A stretch of DNA of 64,000 bases, from NCBI GenBank assembly GCA_963823095.1, contig CAWGKI010000003.1:62001-126000 (forward strand), in the 5' to 3' direction. Shown piece by piece: positions 1-8,751 of this stretch. The notes beneath the pieces were generated by a model. That model was not told where the DNA came from and made no database searches. It saw nothing but the letters and a program-made list of their open reading frames with translations. The DNA is from CAIVVT01 sp963823095. Lineage in GTDB: Bacteria; Acidobacteriota; Terriglobia; Bryobacterales; Bryobacteraceae. The position numbers and the translations under genes are program-made. Numbering within the stretch: the first letter of the stretch is position 1; each line of letters starts with the position of its first letter.

Positions 1-647
1 ATCAGGTATTGCACTGGAACTTGTTGACAAGAGACAGGTTTCTCGCCATCTGGATCGTCCTGTTTGCCTGCCCTGGCTTGTACCTGCTGGGCTTCCTGCG
101 CATGGAAGGAATCAAGCGGGATGAGAACGTCTCCGCTGGACGCGCGCTGCTCGGCGTGTTGTTCCTGGGCTTCGCGCTCAGCCTGATTCCGGGGATGTTT
201 GGCGGCCGGCTGGGTGAACTCGACGCCTATGTGCCGGCGGCTGCCGAGACTTCGGGCCCGCTTTCCGGTGGAACGGCGGAAGCGCATCGGGCCATCAAGC
301 ACGACTACAACGCGGCTTTCCAGCAGGCTAAAGCGGAGAACAAGCGCGTCCTCGTCACGTTCACGGGCTACGCGTGCACGAACTGTAAGTGGATGGAAGC
401 GAACATGTTCCCACGCCCGGAAATCTCCGGGCTGCTGGACCGGTTCGTATTGCTCGACCTCTACACAGACGGCTCGGACGCCGATAGCGAGAAGAACCAG
501 AAGCGGCAGGAGAGCCTGTTCCAGACGGTGGCAATCCCGTACTATGCGATCTTCAACGCCGACGAAAAGCCCACGGTTACCTTCCCGGGACTGACGAAGG
601 ATCCCGCCGAGTTCGCCGCGTTCCTGAAGCAGGGCTTGGATCGATAA
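1..647 (+). CDS. DsbD-like thiol:disulfide interchange protein, C-terminal part (cut by window start)
   Basis: The reading frame is open to the first base, so the gene begins upstream. The visible part has two hydrophobic segments (about residues 12-34 and 46-66 counted from the TTG at 9), then a thioredoxin-like domain with the motif GYACTNCKWME, whose CTNC is the CxxC redox pair. This matches the C-terminal periplasmic domain of DsbD/ScsB-type reductases, which take electrons across the inner membrane and pass them to periplasmic partners. Later hydrophobic blocks and the IPYYAIFN segment fit the thioredoxin fold with its cis-proline. The family is clear; the exact subfamily is not, because the transmembrane core is missing. 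Confidence 0.8.
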   Translation, partial: QVLHWNLLTRDRFLAIWIVLFACPGLYLLGFLRMEGIKRDENVSAGRALLGVLFLGFALSLIPGMFGGRLGELDAYVPAAAETSGPLSGGTAEAHRAIKHDYNAAFQQAKAENKRVLVTFTGYACTNCKWMEANMFPRPEISGLLDRFVLLDLYTDGSDADSEKNQKRQESLFQTVAIPYYAIFNADEKPTVTFPGLTKDPAEFAAFLKQGLDR

Positions 648-688
648 TCCTAAGAACGGCAGTTAGCGGCCTATCCAGAGCCTAGCTT

Positions 689-1000
689 CTTCGCCTGCAA
701 CTGCTTGGGGCGAAGCACGTTCTCACCCGCAGGGTGAACCGCGGAGCAGTTGAAAATCCGAGCGAAGCCGAAGCCCAAAAAGCTCCGTAGGAGCGTAAGA
801 ATGTTGCCCAGTGCGTGAGCACTGGGTTCATCGCGGATTCAAGAGAAGCCCCGGGACGGGGCGAAACAACGCAACGGCTCGGGTCTTTCGCCCCGTTCCG
901 GGGCTCCCCCCGATATGCCGACCTCCCACGGCTTGCGCCGTGGGCTACACGCTTCCGCCCTCCGGGCTCGCTGCGAACGTGCACTTCCCTGCTTGGCAGG
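689..1000. repeat. Cluster of nine short GC-rich hairpins in an intergenic region
   Basis: No convincing gene lies in 648-1045. Perfect stems with 3-13 base loops occur at 689-715, 723-737, 782-794, 807-826 (8-bp stem, GTGA loop), 848-862, 890-904, 925-944 (8-bp stem, TTGC loop) and 988-1000, plus a weak one near 960-970. The stems at 848-862 and 890-904 are the same GCCCCG/CGGGGC helix with different loops. The region is flanked by the stop codons of two convergent genes, so part of it may act in termination, but the number of stems is far more than a terminator needs. It looks like a dispersed structured repeat or a structured RNA. Confidence 0.6.
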
Positions 1001-1045
1001 ATCCCTCAACTACCGTTTTCGGATAACCGGCTCTTCCGAGGCGTC

Positions 1046-1480
1046 TCACACCCGTCTACCCCAGCGCGCTGTGACCAATTCCGAAATCAGCTCCTCCTGC
1101 TCCTTGTCGACCTCTCTCCGCCATTGAGCCTGCTTCTCATCGCGCATCAGACGAAGCGCCTCCACGTTGCGCTCAGCTTCCACCAGGACGCGGCGCTGTG
1201 CTTCGATGCGACTTCCCAGTTCGCCACGAAGCCGGGCGAGCCTCTGCCTTTCGCCGGCGATGAAGCGGCGGTAGCCTCCGAGAGCCTGCCGTTCCTCAAT
1301 GAGGACGTCCGGCCGAAGCATCGACTTCTCCGCCGACTCCGCGTTCCTTTCGACGGCGAGGCGTGCCGCATCCAGCCGCTGCAGCTCCGACACCAGGGCC
1401 TGTAACCGGCCTTCTTCACGCTCCCTCTCGACGATTCGCCACTGGAGCAGGCGCTGCAATCGAAACGTGAATTTTTTCAA
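1046..1480 (-). CDS. fliJ: Flagellar export chaperone FliJ
   Basis: A 144-residue, highly charged and almost wholly helical protein, as expected of the FliJ coiled coil that sits in the FliI hexamer of the flagellar type III export gate. The start FTFRLQRLLQWRIVEREREE is the usual FliJ N-terminus. FliJ diverges fast, so the call rests on length, coiled-coil character and position: it is the last gene of the operon and its ATG overlaps the fliI stop by 4 bases (ATGA), implying translational coupling. Confidence 0.88.
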   Translation of the reverse strand: MKKFTFRLQRLLQWRIVEREREEGRLQALVSELQRLDAARLAVERNAESAEKSMLRPDVLIEERQALGGYRRFIAGERQRLARLRGELGSRIEAQRRVLVEAERNVEALRLMRDEKQAQWRREVDKEQEELISELVTARWGRRV

Positions 1481-2823
1481 CGGGATACGCTCCCTGCCAG
1501 ATTCCCCGCGAGGGCGCTCATCCGGCCGACCGTGTCGTCCATGCTACTTCGCTCGCCCGGCAACTGACGGAGGAAGGCGGTGATGTCGTCCTGAATCCGG
1601 ATACTGGCATCCACTTTGCCGTTACTGCCAGAGACATAGGCCCCGATGCGAATCAGGTCTTCCGTGGATTGGAGCAGTGCCAGGCATTCGCGTAACCGCC
1701 GGGCTGCCTGTACCAGCTCCGGCCGCCCGACCCGGGATGCGAGACGCGAAACGGATTGAAGGACGTCGATGGCCGGGTAGTGGCCCCTTTGTCCGAGCTG
1801 GCGCGACAGTACGATGTGGCCGTCCAGAATCCCCCTGACGGCGTCGGTGACAGGTTCGTTCATATCGTCCCCTTCGACCAGAACGGTGAAGAACCCGGTG
1901 ATAGAGCCTTTCTGGAAATTGCCTGCCCTTTCGAAGACCTTAGGCAGCATCTGGAAGACGGATGGCGTGTAGCCCTTCTGACTGGGCGGCTCGCCCGCGG
2001 CGAGGCCGATCTCGCGCTGAGCCATGGCAAGACGGGTCACCGAATCGGCGACCATCAGAACGTTCGCGCCTTGATCGCGGAAGTACTCCGCGACGGCCAG
2101 GGCGACGAAGCAAGCCCGGACGCGCAGCGGCGAGGGCCGGTCGGAGGTCGCCACGATCAGCACGCTGCGCTTCAGGCCTTCCGGACCCAACTCATTTTCG
2201 ATGAAGTCGCGCACCTCGCGATTCCGTTCGCCGACGAGGGCGAGCACGGCTACGTCGGCATCGTGGTTCCTCAGCAGCGAGCCCAGAAGAGTGCTTTTGC
2301 CCACGCCGCTGCCGCCGAAGATGCCGATGCGCTGCCCGCGCCCACAGGTCAGGAAGCTATCGATGGCGCGCACCCCGGTGGTGAGGGGTTCGCTGATCGG
2401 CTCTCGTTCCATTGGACCTGGAGGCGCCGCATAGAGGTCGTACCAGTCGTCCGCCTGGATCGGAGGACCCCCGTCCATGGGCATGCCAAAGCCATCTAGA
2501 ACCCGGCCGAGCAGGCCCTGGGAAACGCCGACTCGCGCATCGCGTTTGCGGGACACCAGGGTGTCGCCCGGCTGTAGTCCGCCAGTCTCCTCCAGCGGCA
2601 TCGATAGGATGCGGCCGTCGCGAAAACCGATGACCTGAGTCCGGATGCCAGGCCCTTCCCGTGTGCGGATCTCGCAGAAATCGCCAACTCCGGCGGGCGG
2701 TCCCTTTGACTCTATAAGAAGCCCGACAACCTGCTCCACAACGCCCGTCGCGCGCACTGCTTCGACGTGGCGCAACGTCTCGAAAAACCGGCCCAACCGC
2801 GAGTGAGCGGGATCCTGAGTCAA
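1477..2823 (-). CDS. fliI: Flagellum-specific ATPase FliI
   Basis: The ATPase of the flagellar type III export apparatus, a relative of the F1 beta subunit. At 448 residues it has normal length. The P-loop GGSGVGKST is at residues 170-178, Walker B (NVLMVAD) at 254-260, followed by the SVTRLAMAQRE segment, and PSQKGYTPSVFQMLP is typical of FliI/YscN. It works with FliH (regulator) and FliJ (central stalk), encoded on either side with 4-base overlaps. Confidence 0.97.
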   Translation of the reverse strand: MTQDPAHSRLGRFFETLRHVEAVRATGVVEQVVGLLIESKGPPAGVGDFCEIRTREGPGIRTQVIGFRDGRILSMPLEETGGLQPGDTLVSRKRDARVGVSQGLLGRVLDGFGMPMDGGPPIQADDWYDLYAAPPGPMEREPISEPLTTGVRAIDSFLTCGRGQRIGIFGGSGVGKSTLLGSLLRNHDADVAVLALVGERNREVRDFIENELGPEGLKRSVLIVATSDRPSPLRVRACFVALAVAEYFRDQGANVLMVADSVTRLAMAQREIGLAAGEPPSQKGYTPSVFQMLPKVFERAGNFQKGSITGFFTVLVEGDDMNEPVTDAVRGILDGHIVLSRQLGQRGHYPAIDVLQSVSRLASRVGRPELVQAARRLRECLALLQSTEDLIRIGAYVSGSNGKVDASIRIQDDITAFLRQLPGERSSMDDTVGRMSALAGNLAGSVSR

Positions 2824-3542
2824 CGGGCTATGCTCCTCTCCATCAGGTCGGCAAAGCCGCGCTGAATCTCGTCGAGCTGCGTTTCGGCGGATGAATCGAA
2901 AGCTCCCCGGCGCGTTTCCACGGTCACCGCACCGGGTTCGAGGTGGGGATCGCCGACGATGGAAATCGCCGCCGGGGCTCCCATCTTGCGCAGCGCGTCT
3001 CGAACGGTTTCGGCGTGGGCCGGATGGATTCGCACCTCCAGGACTTCACGCAATGAAACCGATTCCAATCCGGCGCGGAGCAACCCGAGAATGGCTTCGG
3101 GATCGATTGTCAATTCGCGGCGGAGAATCCGTCTGGCAATCTCAAGGGAGAGCTGAACGACCTCCCGTTCGGTTTCCCGGCGGTAGCGAAGACGGCAGCC
3201 AGCCAGTTCCTCGATGCTGCGGGACAAACGCTCGTAGTGCGCTTGCGATTCCTGTCTGCCGGCGTTCAGGGCCGCTTCCCGGCCCGCCGCGAAGGCTGCC
3301 GCGCGCTCCCGTTCCATGCGCGCCTGAAACTCCTGGTGTAGGAGGGACCGAAGTTCCTCGATGTCAGCCGCCTGGGCACTCGGCCCTTGGGCACAACCAC
3401 GCATCCCGGACGCTCCGCTCCGGACCGGAGAGAATTCGCGGCCATCCGGGGGCGATGAGGGTGCATCGCCGGAGCGCTGGACCTGCTGCCAGGAGTGCGG
3501 CTGGAAAGCCGCTTGCTCTCCGCGGATGATTCTAGACGACAT
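2820..3542 (-). CDS. fliH: Flagellar assembly protein FliH
   Basis: A 240-residue protein with a variable, proline-rich N-terminus (about 1-60), a long charged helix with small residues spaced every four positions (about 65-120), and a C-terminal alpha/beta domain resembling the V/F-type peripheral stalk subunit E. This is the FliH layout: it binds and restrains FliI and docks it to the C-ring. The start codon lies inside the end of fliG (11-base overlap) and the stop overlaps the fliI start by 4 bases. The assignment is by structure and place; sequence similarity is low, as usual for FliH. Confidence 0.85.
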   Translation of the reverse strand: MSSRIIRGEQAAFQPHSWQQVQRSGDAPSSPPDGREFSPVRSGASGMRGCAQGPSAQAADIEELRSLLHQEFQARMERERAAAFAAGREAALNAGRQESQAHYERLSRSIEELAGCRLRYRRETEREVVQLSLEIARRILRRELTIDPEAILGLLRAGLESVSLREVLEVRIHPAHAETVRDALRKMGAPAAISIVGDPHLEPGAVTVETRRGAFDSSAETQLDEIQRGFADLMERSIAR

Positions 3543-4572
3543 ACTGCTCGCCTATCGCGCCCTTCAGGCTAATGGCCCCTTCTGCTTCCATCTGCCGTAC
3601 GACCGCGATGATCTGCTGCTGGGCCGACTCCACTTCCTTGATCTTGATGGGCCCCAGCGCCTCCATGTCCTCGCGCAGCATCTCCGCTCCCCGTTGGGAC
3701 ATGCACTCCAGGAAATGATCTTTGAGCTGGTCGCTGGTGCCTTTGAGCGCCACCGTGAGGATCTTGCGGTCGATGCGGCCTAGAATCTCCTTGATGCCGT
3801 TCTGGTCGATGAGCAAGAGGTCTTCGAACACGAACATCAGGTGGCGTATGGTTTCGGCGAGCGTAGGGTCGCTGCCCTCGATATTCTCCAGGATGTCTTT
3901 GCTGCATGAGGAATCGAGCCGGTTGAACATCTCTGCGACGGCCCGCACGCCGCCATAAGATTCGCGGCTCATTTCCCCAAGCGCTTTGAGCTTTTGGCCG
4001 ATGATGGAAGCGATTTTGGAGATGATGTCGGGAGAGATCTGGTCCAGATTGGCCATGCGCAGGGCCACGTCGGCCCTCAGGTCGCCCGGCAGCGAGAAGA
4101 GCAGCCCGGCGGCCTGCGACGAGTTGAGATGGCTGAGCACCAGGGCGATGGTCTGCGGATGCTCATTGTGAATGAACTTGGCGAGCTGTTGCGGATCGGC
4201 TTTTTGAAGCGCGTCGAAGTTCGCGGCGTCGGCTCCAATCTGCTTTAGCAGCCGGTCGAGGATCTTCCTGGCCGACTCGGGACCGAAAGCCTTGGTCAGA
4301 ATCTTGCGCGCGTAGTCAACGCCGCCTTTCAGAACGTAGTCCTGGGCCATGGCGAGCTGGTAGAACTCTTCGAGCACCTGCTCGCCGTCCTCAGCGGTGA
4401 TGTTCTGCAGGCGTGCAACTTCGCGCCCGATGGCGGCGACCTCTTCCTCGTCTAGTTCCTTTAAGATCTCCGCGCTGACGGCATCCCCCATGCACACGAT
4501 GAGAATGGCGGCCTTTTTCGCCCCACCTATCTTGACCTGAAGCGTGTCCTCCTTGACCGAGTTTCGAATCAT
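3532..4572 (-). CDS. fliG: Flagellar motor switch protein FliG
   Basis: The C-ring protein that couples stator rotation to the MS ring. The 346 residues include the N-terminal FliF-binding domain (KKAAILIVCMG), the EHPQ motif at 137-140 starting the armadillo-like middle domain, the GGVRAVAEMFN hinge, and the C-terminal torque helix region with alternating charges (DQLKDHFLECMSQR, AEMLREDMEALGP). The ATG follows the fliF stop after 3 bases and the gene end overlaps fliH. Confidence 0.97.
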   Translation of the reverse strand: MIRNSVKEDTLQVKIGGAKKAAILIVCMGDAVSAEILKELDEEEVAAIGREVARLQNITAEDGEQVLEEFYQLAMAQDYVLKGGVDYARKILTKAFGPESARKILDRLLKQIGADAANFDALQKADPQQLAKFIHNEHPQTIALVLSHLNSSQAAGLLFSLPGDLRADVALRMANLDQISPDIISKIASIIGQKLKALGEMSRESYGGVRAVAEMFNRLDSSCSKDILENIEGSDPTLAETIRHLMFVFEDLLLIDQNGIKEILGRIDRKILTVALKGTSDQLKDHFLECMSQRGAEMLREDMEALGPIKIKEVESAQQQIIAVVRQMEAEGAISLKGAIGEQYVV

Positions 4573-4575
4573 GCC

Positions 4576-6297
4576 TCAGGCACCCTCCGCGTTCAGCCAC
4601 GACCGCACGAGTTGGGCCACTCTGGCTGGGTCTTTCTTCGCCTCGTCGAGTATGAACTTCCGGTAGACCTCCGATTTTCTCGTGGTGGGTAACTGTTTCA
4701 GGGACTGTAGAGCGTCGTTCTGCGCCTGTTCCTGGATCTGGCGGTTCTCGGCAAGCTGAGCCAGGGCCTTCGATTCAAACTCGCCTCCGCTTTGCGGGGG
4801 AAGTTGAGCGGCGCCTGCCGAACCTGCCGGCAATTGAGCGCCGCCCGTCAGGACGGCTTGCGCTTTCCGCTGCTTCTTCTTGAACAGAGCCCGGTAAAGC
4901 ACAACGAGCAGCACGAGAGTTGTCAACAGGAGGCAGCCGCCAGCGATGAGCCAGACCCTTGGAAGCGACTTGACTCGCAAAACCAGTTCATCCGGACTGC
5001 CCCAGGACTGCGGTGATTGCCGCAAAGGCGTCTTGAGTGGCGCTTCGGGGGCCGGCAGGGCAAGGGTCGCATCGAACGGAAGTGTTTCCACCAGAACCTG
5101 GTCGCCCCGCTCCTGTTGAAAGCCCATCACTCCCGACACCACTTCCTTGACCACCTTCAGCCTGTCTGGCGAAGGTGGATCCAATACGCGCCGTGCGTTC
5201 GGGCCTGAGCCTTCCCAGTGCAATCCCTGATCGAGAAGGACCGCCACCGAGACCCGTTTGACGGTGCCTTGCGGCAGTTTGAGGTGCTTGACGACGCGAC
5301 TGGTTTGATAGGCAACGTTTTCGGTCTTCCGGGCAACGGCTCCGCGCCCGCCCGAAGAGGGAGGGATGGGCCGCGGCAGATTGGATGCCGTTCCGGGGAC
5401 GCCCCCAGCCGAAGAAGAGCCAGCAGAATCTTCCGACTTTTGAGCCGTCAGTATGACCGAGCGGTCGGGATCGAAAGTCTCTTCGCTTTGCTCGCCGCTG
5501 GTGAAGTCGCATTCGAGCGTCACACCCGCCCTATACTTCTCCGGCCCGAGCAACGGATCGAGTGTGGAGCGAATCTTGACAAGCAGATCGCGTTCGAGAG
5601 ATTGGCGGTACTCCAGTGAGGCCGAAGATGCGCCGCTGTCGGTGTCAAGCGTAGCGCGAGGCTTTCCGAGCAGATTGCCGTTCATGTCGACAACCGAAAC
5701 GGCTTCAGGCTGAAGCCCCTCGACGGCGCTGGCCGCCAGGTGCTCAATCGACGAAATGTTCTGCGCGGAGAGCTGCGCGCCAGGCCGCAGCTTGACCAAG
5801 ACACTGGCTTTGGCGGGCTGGCGGAGGTCGCTGAAGACGGAATCCTTGGAGAACGTCACATGCACCCGGGCGGATTCGACCCCGGTCAGTGTCATGACGC
5901 TGCGTTCAAGTTCGCCCTCGATGGCCCGGCGGAGGCGCACCTGCTCGTCAAACTCACTTGCGCCGAAGTTCTGCTTGTCGAAGAGCTCGAAGCCCAACCG
6001 GCCGCTCTTGGGCAGGCCCGCGGAAGCCATGTCCAGCCTAAGTTCGGCGACGCGGGAGGAAGGCACGAGGATGGTGCCGTTGTCGGCTACTTTGAATTCG
6101 ACGTTGGAGGCACGAAGCTTCTCCACCACCGCGCCTGCATCGTCGGCGGCGAGATTGGAGAACAGCGGGCGGAGATCGCGTTCCTTGTTCCAGCGCAGAC
6201 CGAACAGCAGGCCTCCCGCGACCACGCACGCCATGACGGCAATGAGGATCTTCTGCCGGGTGGAGAGCTGATCGAGGAGCTGCTTGAACTGGTCCAT
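4576..6297 (-). CDS. fliF: Flagellar MS-ring protein FliF
   Basis: The inner-membrane ring on which the flagellar basal body is built. It is 573 residues long with transmembrane helices at about 18-36 and 447-471. Between them lie the ring-building YscJ-like domain (the RAIEGELERSVMTLTGVESARVHV segment region) and the large beta-collar region. The short cytoplasmic tail after the second helix should bind FliG, which is encoded immediately downstream. Length, topology and place all agree. Confidence 0.96.
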   Translation of the reverse strand: MDQFKQLLDQLSTRQKILIAVMACVVAGGLLFGLRWNKERDLRPLFSNLAADDAGAVVEKLRASNVEFKVADNGTILVPSSRVAELRLDMASAGLPKSGRLGFELFDKQNFGASEFDEQVRLRRAIEGELERSVMTLTGVESARVHVTFSKDSVFSDLRQPAKASVLVKLRPGAQLSAQNISSIEHLAASAVEGLQPEAVSVVDMNGNLLGKPRATLDTDSGASSASLEYRQSLERDLLVKIRSTLDPLLGPEKYRAGVTLECDFTSGEQSEETFDPDRSVILTAQKSEDSAGSSSAGGVPGTASNLPRPIPPSSGGRGAVARKTENVAYQTSRVVKHLKLPQGTVKRVSVAVLLDQGLHWEGSGPNARRVLDPPSPDRLKVVKEVVSGVMGFQQERGDQVLVETLPFDATLALPAPEAPLKTPLRQSPQSWGSPDELVLRVKSLPRVWLIAGGCLLLTTLVLLVVLYRALFKKKQRKAQAVLTGGAQLPAGSAGAAQLPPQSGGEFESKALAQLAENRQIQEQAQNDALQSLKQLPTTRKSEVYRKFILDEAKKDPARVAQLVRSWLNAEGA

Positions 6298-6307
6298 GAA
6301 TCGCTCC

Positions 6308-6613
6308 TCAGACCTGCATCTTCATGATTTCCTGGTAAGCGCTAACGACCTTATTCCTCATCTGGAGAAAGAGATCCAGCGAGATAGCGGCCTTTTGCTG
6401 ATCGAGCGCAACCTTGTGAATTTCCTCGGTCTCTCCATTCATAAAGCTCTGCGCGGAGGCACGCGCGGCGTCCTGTATCGACCGAACGCTATCGAGAGCA
6501 TCGACCATGGCCTGGCCGAATCCACCCTGCGCCGAAGTAGATTCGCCCACTCCCCGAATGGGATTCGGCGCGGCGATGGGATTGATTCCGGAGGTGATGG
6601 CGGTGACGTTCAT
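6308..6613 (-). CDS. fliE: Flagellar hook-basal body protein FliE
   Basis: A 101-residue protein that joins the MS ring to the rod. The C-terminal half contains the conserved FliE pattern: IHKVALDQQKAAISLDLFLQMRNKVVSAYQEIMKMQV, with the final amphipathic helix used for polymerisation; only its core motif RNKVVSAYQEIM is diagnostic. It overlaps flgC by 4 bases and lies 10 bases before fliF. Confidence 0.95.
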   Translation of the reverse strand: MNVTAITSGINPIAAPNPIRGVGESTSAQGGFGQAMVDALDSVRSIQDAARASAQSFMNGETEEIHKVALDQQKAAISLDLFLQMRNKVVSAYQEIMKMQV

Positions 6614-7050
6614 ATCTTCAGCAAATCGATGGACTTGACCACCATGTCTTTCACGGCGCTCATGGCGGCGGTATTGGCTTCAAAGCCGCGCGAGGCGTCC
6701 ATGAGGTCCACCATCTCCTCGGCAGAGTTGACGTGCGGATAGGTCACGTACCCCTTCTCGTTCGCGTCGGGATGGCCCGGCTGGTAGCGGAGTTCGCCGG
6801 GGCGCGAGTCTTCGAGGATTTCGGAAACCGAGACGCCACTCGCGCCGCTCTCCAGCGAGGACTGGAAGACGGCAGAGAAAGGAGAATCCACCTCTCCCGC
6901 AGCCATCACGACGTCTTTGCGTTTGTAGGGGCCGCCATCCGGCGTGCGCGTCGTCTCCGCGTTGGCTAGGTTCTCCACAATGGTCTGGGCTCTGAGTCTT
7001 TGGGCCTGCATCCCAGAGGCGCTGACGGACATGAGGTTGAAGAGACTCAT
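6610..7050 (-). CDS. flgC: Flagellar proximal rod protein FlgC
   Basis: A 146-residue rod subunit. The N-terminus (SVSASGMQAQRLR, then NLANAETTRTPDGGPYKRK) and the C-terminus (VNSAEEMVDLMDASRGFEANTAAMSAVKDM) are the paired heptad helices typical of FlgB/FlgC/FlgF/FlgG axial proteins, and the GGPYKRKDV segment is specific to FlgC. It starts 2 bases after flgB. Confidence 0.96.
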   Translation of the reverse strand: MSLFNLMSVSASGMQAQRLRAQTIVENLANAETTRTPDGGPYKRKDVVMAAGEVDSPFSAVFQSSLESGASGVSVSEILEDSRPGELRYQPGHPDANEKGYVTYPHVNSAEEMVDLMDASRGFEANTAAMSAVKDMVVKSIDLLKI

Positions 7051-7052
7051 GC

Positions 7053-7385
7053 TTACTTGCCCTCCGCGATGGCCTGCTTCACCATCCGCAGTTCGTTCTT
7101 CATGAGGTTCGATACGAAATTGAAGCGCATGGCATTTTCGGCCAGGAGCCGGGTTTCGCGGTCGAGGCTGACGTTGTTTCCATCGTTCTTGACCGTGAGA
7201 CCCTTTGGCTCAGTGACGTTCGGAGCGCCAGCGGCGATTTGAGATTCGAATTCGAACTGGAAGTCGATATCGCGAGTCTTGTAGCCGGGTGTGGCCAGAT
7301 TGGCTACGTTGGAAGCGACGAGTTTCTGGCGCGCGCTCAGCAGATCGAGATAGTGCTCCATCCGGCTTTGGATCGGGTCGAACAT
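7053..7385 (-). CDS. flgB: Flagellar proximal rod protein FlgB
   Basis: The first gene of the flagellar operon. The protein has 110 residues from ATG at 7385, with the axial-protein signature SNVANLATPGYKTRDIDF. I prefer this ATG to the upstream in-frame TTG at 7415 because the resulting N-terminus (MFDPIQSRMEHYL) has the normal distance to the ANxANxxTPGY motif, and because the TTG falls inside a sigma-54-like promoter element. The ATG has no clear Shine-Dalgarno sequence. Head of flgB-flgC-fliE-fliF-fliG-fliH-fliI-fliJ, all tightly spaced or overlapping. Confidence 0.94.
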   Translation of the reverse strand: MFDPIQSRMEHYLDLLSARQKLVASNVANLATPGYKTRDIDFQFEFESQIAAGAPNVTEPKGLTVKNDGNNVSLDRETRLLAENAMRFNFVSNLMKNELRMVKQAIAEGK

Positions 7386-7398
7386 GCAGCCATCACAC

Positions 7399-7415
7399 TG
7401 CACGATGCGTGCCAA
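7399..7415 (-). promoter_or_regulatory. Candidate sigma-54 (-24/-12) promoter for the flagellar operon
   Basis: Read on the minus strand the sequence is TTGGCACGCATCGTGCA. It has the -24 TTGGCACG block and a -12 GTGCA block with exactly 10 bases between the GG and GC doublets, as sigma-54 promoters require. The predicted transcript would begin about 3-6 bases before the flgB ATG, which is unusually short. The site also contains a chance-compatible inverted repeat (GCACG-ATG-CGTGC), so it is only a candidate. Confidence 0.4.
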
Positions 7416-7471
7416 CTTGGGAGTGCGGCGGGCTGATGAGGCTGACTCTTTGGAATGAATAGGTTACAGAA

Positions 7472-7906
7472 CTACACGCCGTCGTACAGGCGGGGGTAGG
7501 CGCGACGCATTTCGGAGGCTGTTTCAATCGCCGTTCCAATTTGGATCAGCGGTCCCGTTCCGATACCGGGGCACGAGCGGGCAGCTTTGCGCCAAAGCCT
7601 GACGTTTTCCACCATCTCGGGCCAGAACGGATAGAGGCGGCATTGAACCGGCTTCACCTCATGAATGGAGCAGCCCCGGCCGTCACGAAAGTGGCACTGC
7701 AGCGCGTTCTTCCCTCTTGGCTTGCGGAGCCGGATGAGGTGGCGGGTCCGGTAAACGTAGCGCTTCTCGAACTCGGCGGCGGAGAGCCCAACGTAGGCGG
7801 CGGCACGATGGAGGTCCTCTTCCGTCAAGTAGACATAACCTTCCACATCGCAGCAGCGGCTGCAGCCGGGGACGCAGGCAAAGCGGAAACCTTGAGGCGA
7901 GTCCAT
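7472..7906 (-). CDS. YkgJ-family cysteine cluster (putative metal-binding) protein
   Basis: A 144-residue soluble protein. Cysteines are arranged as CxxxCxxCC near the N-terminus (CVPGCSRCC, residues about 11-19), with further ones in LQCHFRDGRGCSIHEVKPVQCRLYP. This is the YkgJ/UPF0153 layout, assumed to bind zinc or an iron-sulfur cluster; no reaction is established. It precedes flgB by 86 bases in the same direction but is not obviously part of that operon. Confidence 0.85.
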   Translation of the reverse strand: MDSPQGFRFACVPGCSRCCDVEGYVYLTEEDLHRAAAYVGLSAAEFEKRYVYRTRHLIRLRKPRGKNALQCHFRDGRGCSIHEVKPVQCRLYPFWPEMVENVRLWRKAARSCPGIGTGPLIQIGTAIETASEMRRAYPRLYDGV

Positions 7907-8060
7907 TCCCGAATGTTCAGGATGCGGCCTGAAAGAACAATTCTATACAGAATATGGCCGGGAAAACGGCGCGATCCACAAAGTTGAACCCGAGGTTGTC
8001 TTGCCGGGCAGCAGGGGTTTAAGCTCTGGGAAGACCCGAACGAAATGAGGCAGAGACGCG

Positions 8061-8693
8061 ATGGCAATCCGCTCGGAAGGTGAGTTTGAACTAGTGCTGG
8101 GCAATCGTCAACTCTTTAGCGTGCTCGGAATCGTAGTGATTCTGCTGGGGATCTTCTTCGCGATGGGTTTCTTCGCGGGCAAGAGCGTCGGGCAGGCTTC
8201 GGCGGGAGCGACAACGGCGCGGCGTTCTGGGGAGCAGAACCCCCTCGTCGTAGATTCTCCGCCGTCCAATCCTCCGGCCAGCACACCTGCGGCGGTTCCA
8301 GCGGTCGATGAGGCGGCTGCGCCCGCGGCGGATTCGTCCTCAAAGACGGAGGAGAAACCGGCGTCTCAGGAGAAGGAGCCCTCCACAACGAAGAAAGCGG
8401 ATCCGGCAGCCGCAAAGCCCGCTACTTCAAAGAACGGCGACCAGGTGGTGAAGCCCCCGAACGGATCGTACCTGCAAGTCGCATCGACGCGGCTCAGCGA
8501 AGCTCAATCCCTTGCGGCTCTCTTAAGAAAACACCAGTTCCACGTCTTTCTCGCCGAGTCGTCCAAGCCTGAACTCGTTCGCGTCCTGGTGGGACCCTTC
8601 AGTTCGTCCGATGCGACCGCGGAGGCGCGCGCCAAGCTCAAGAGCCTCGATATCCCCAACGTAATTCCGCGCAAGTTCCCATCGAAGGACTGA
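8061..8693 (+). CDS. SPOR-domain membrane protein
   Basis: A 210-residue single-pass protein: a short cytoplasmic N-terminus, one transmembrane helix at about 21-40 (SVLGIVVILLGIFFAMGFFAG), a low-complexity Ala/Pro/Ser/Lys linker to about 130, and a C-terminal SPOR domain (GSYLQVASTRLSEAQ through VRVLVGPFSSSDATAEARAKL). SPOR domains bind denuded septal peptidoglycan, so a role at the division site is likely but not shown. It lies 58 bases upstream of lipA. Confidence 0.9.
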   Translation: MAIRSEGEFELVLGNRQLFSVLGIVVILLGIFFAMGFFAGKSVGQASAGATTARRSGEQNPLVVDSPPSNPPASTPAAVPAVDEAAAPAADSSSKTEEKPASQEKEPSTTKKADPAAAKPATSKNGDQVVKPPNGSYLQVASTRLSEAQSLAALLRKHQFHVFLAESSKPELVRVLVGPFSSSDATAEARAKLKSLDIPNVIPRKFPSKD

Positions 8694-8751
8694 GGGCGGC
8701 GGACGGCAACGACCAACGGCCAGTGAGAGAACCGGCGATAATCTGGAAAGG

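Noticed and set aside
7386..7415. A longer FlgB start at TTG 7415
   Set aside because: It adds residues unlike FlgB and lies in the promoter-like element; the ATG at 7385 gives the normal N-terminus.
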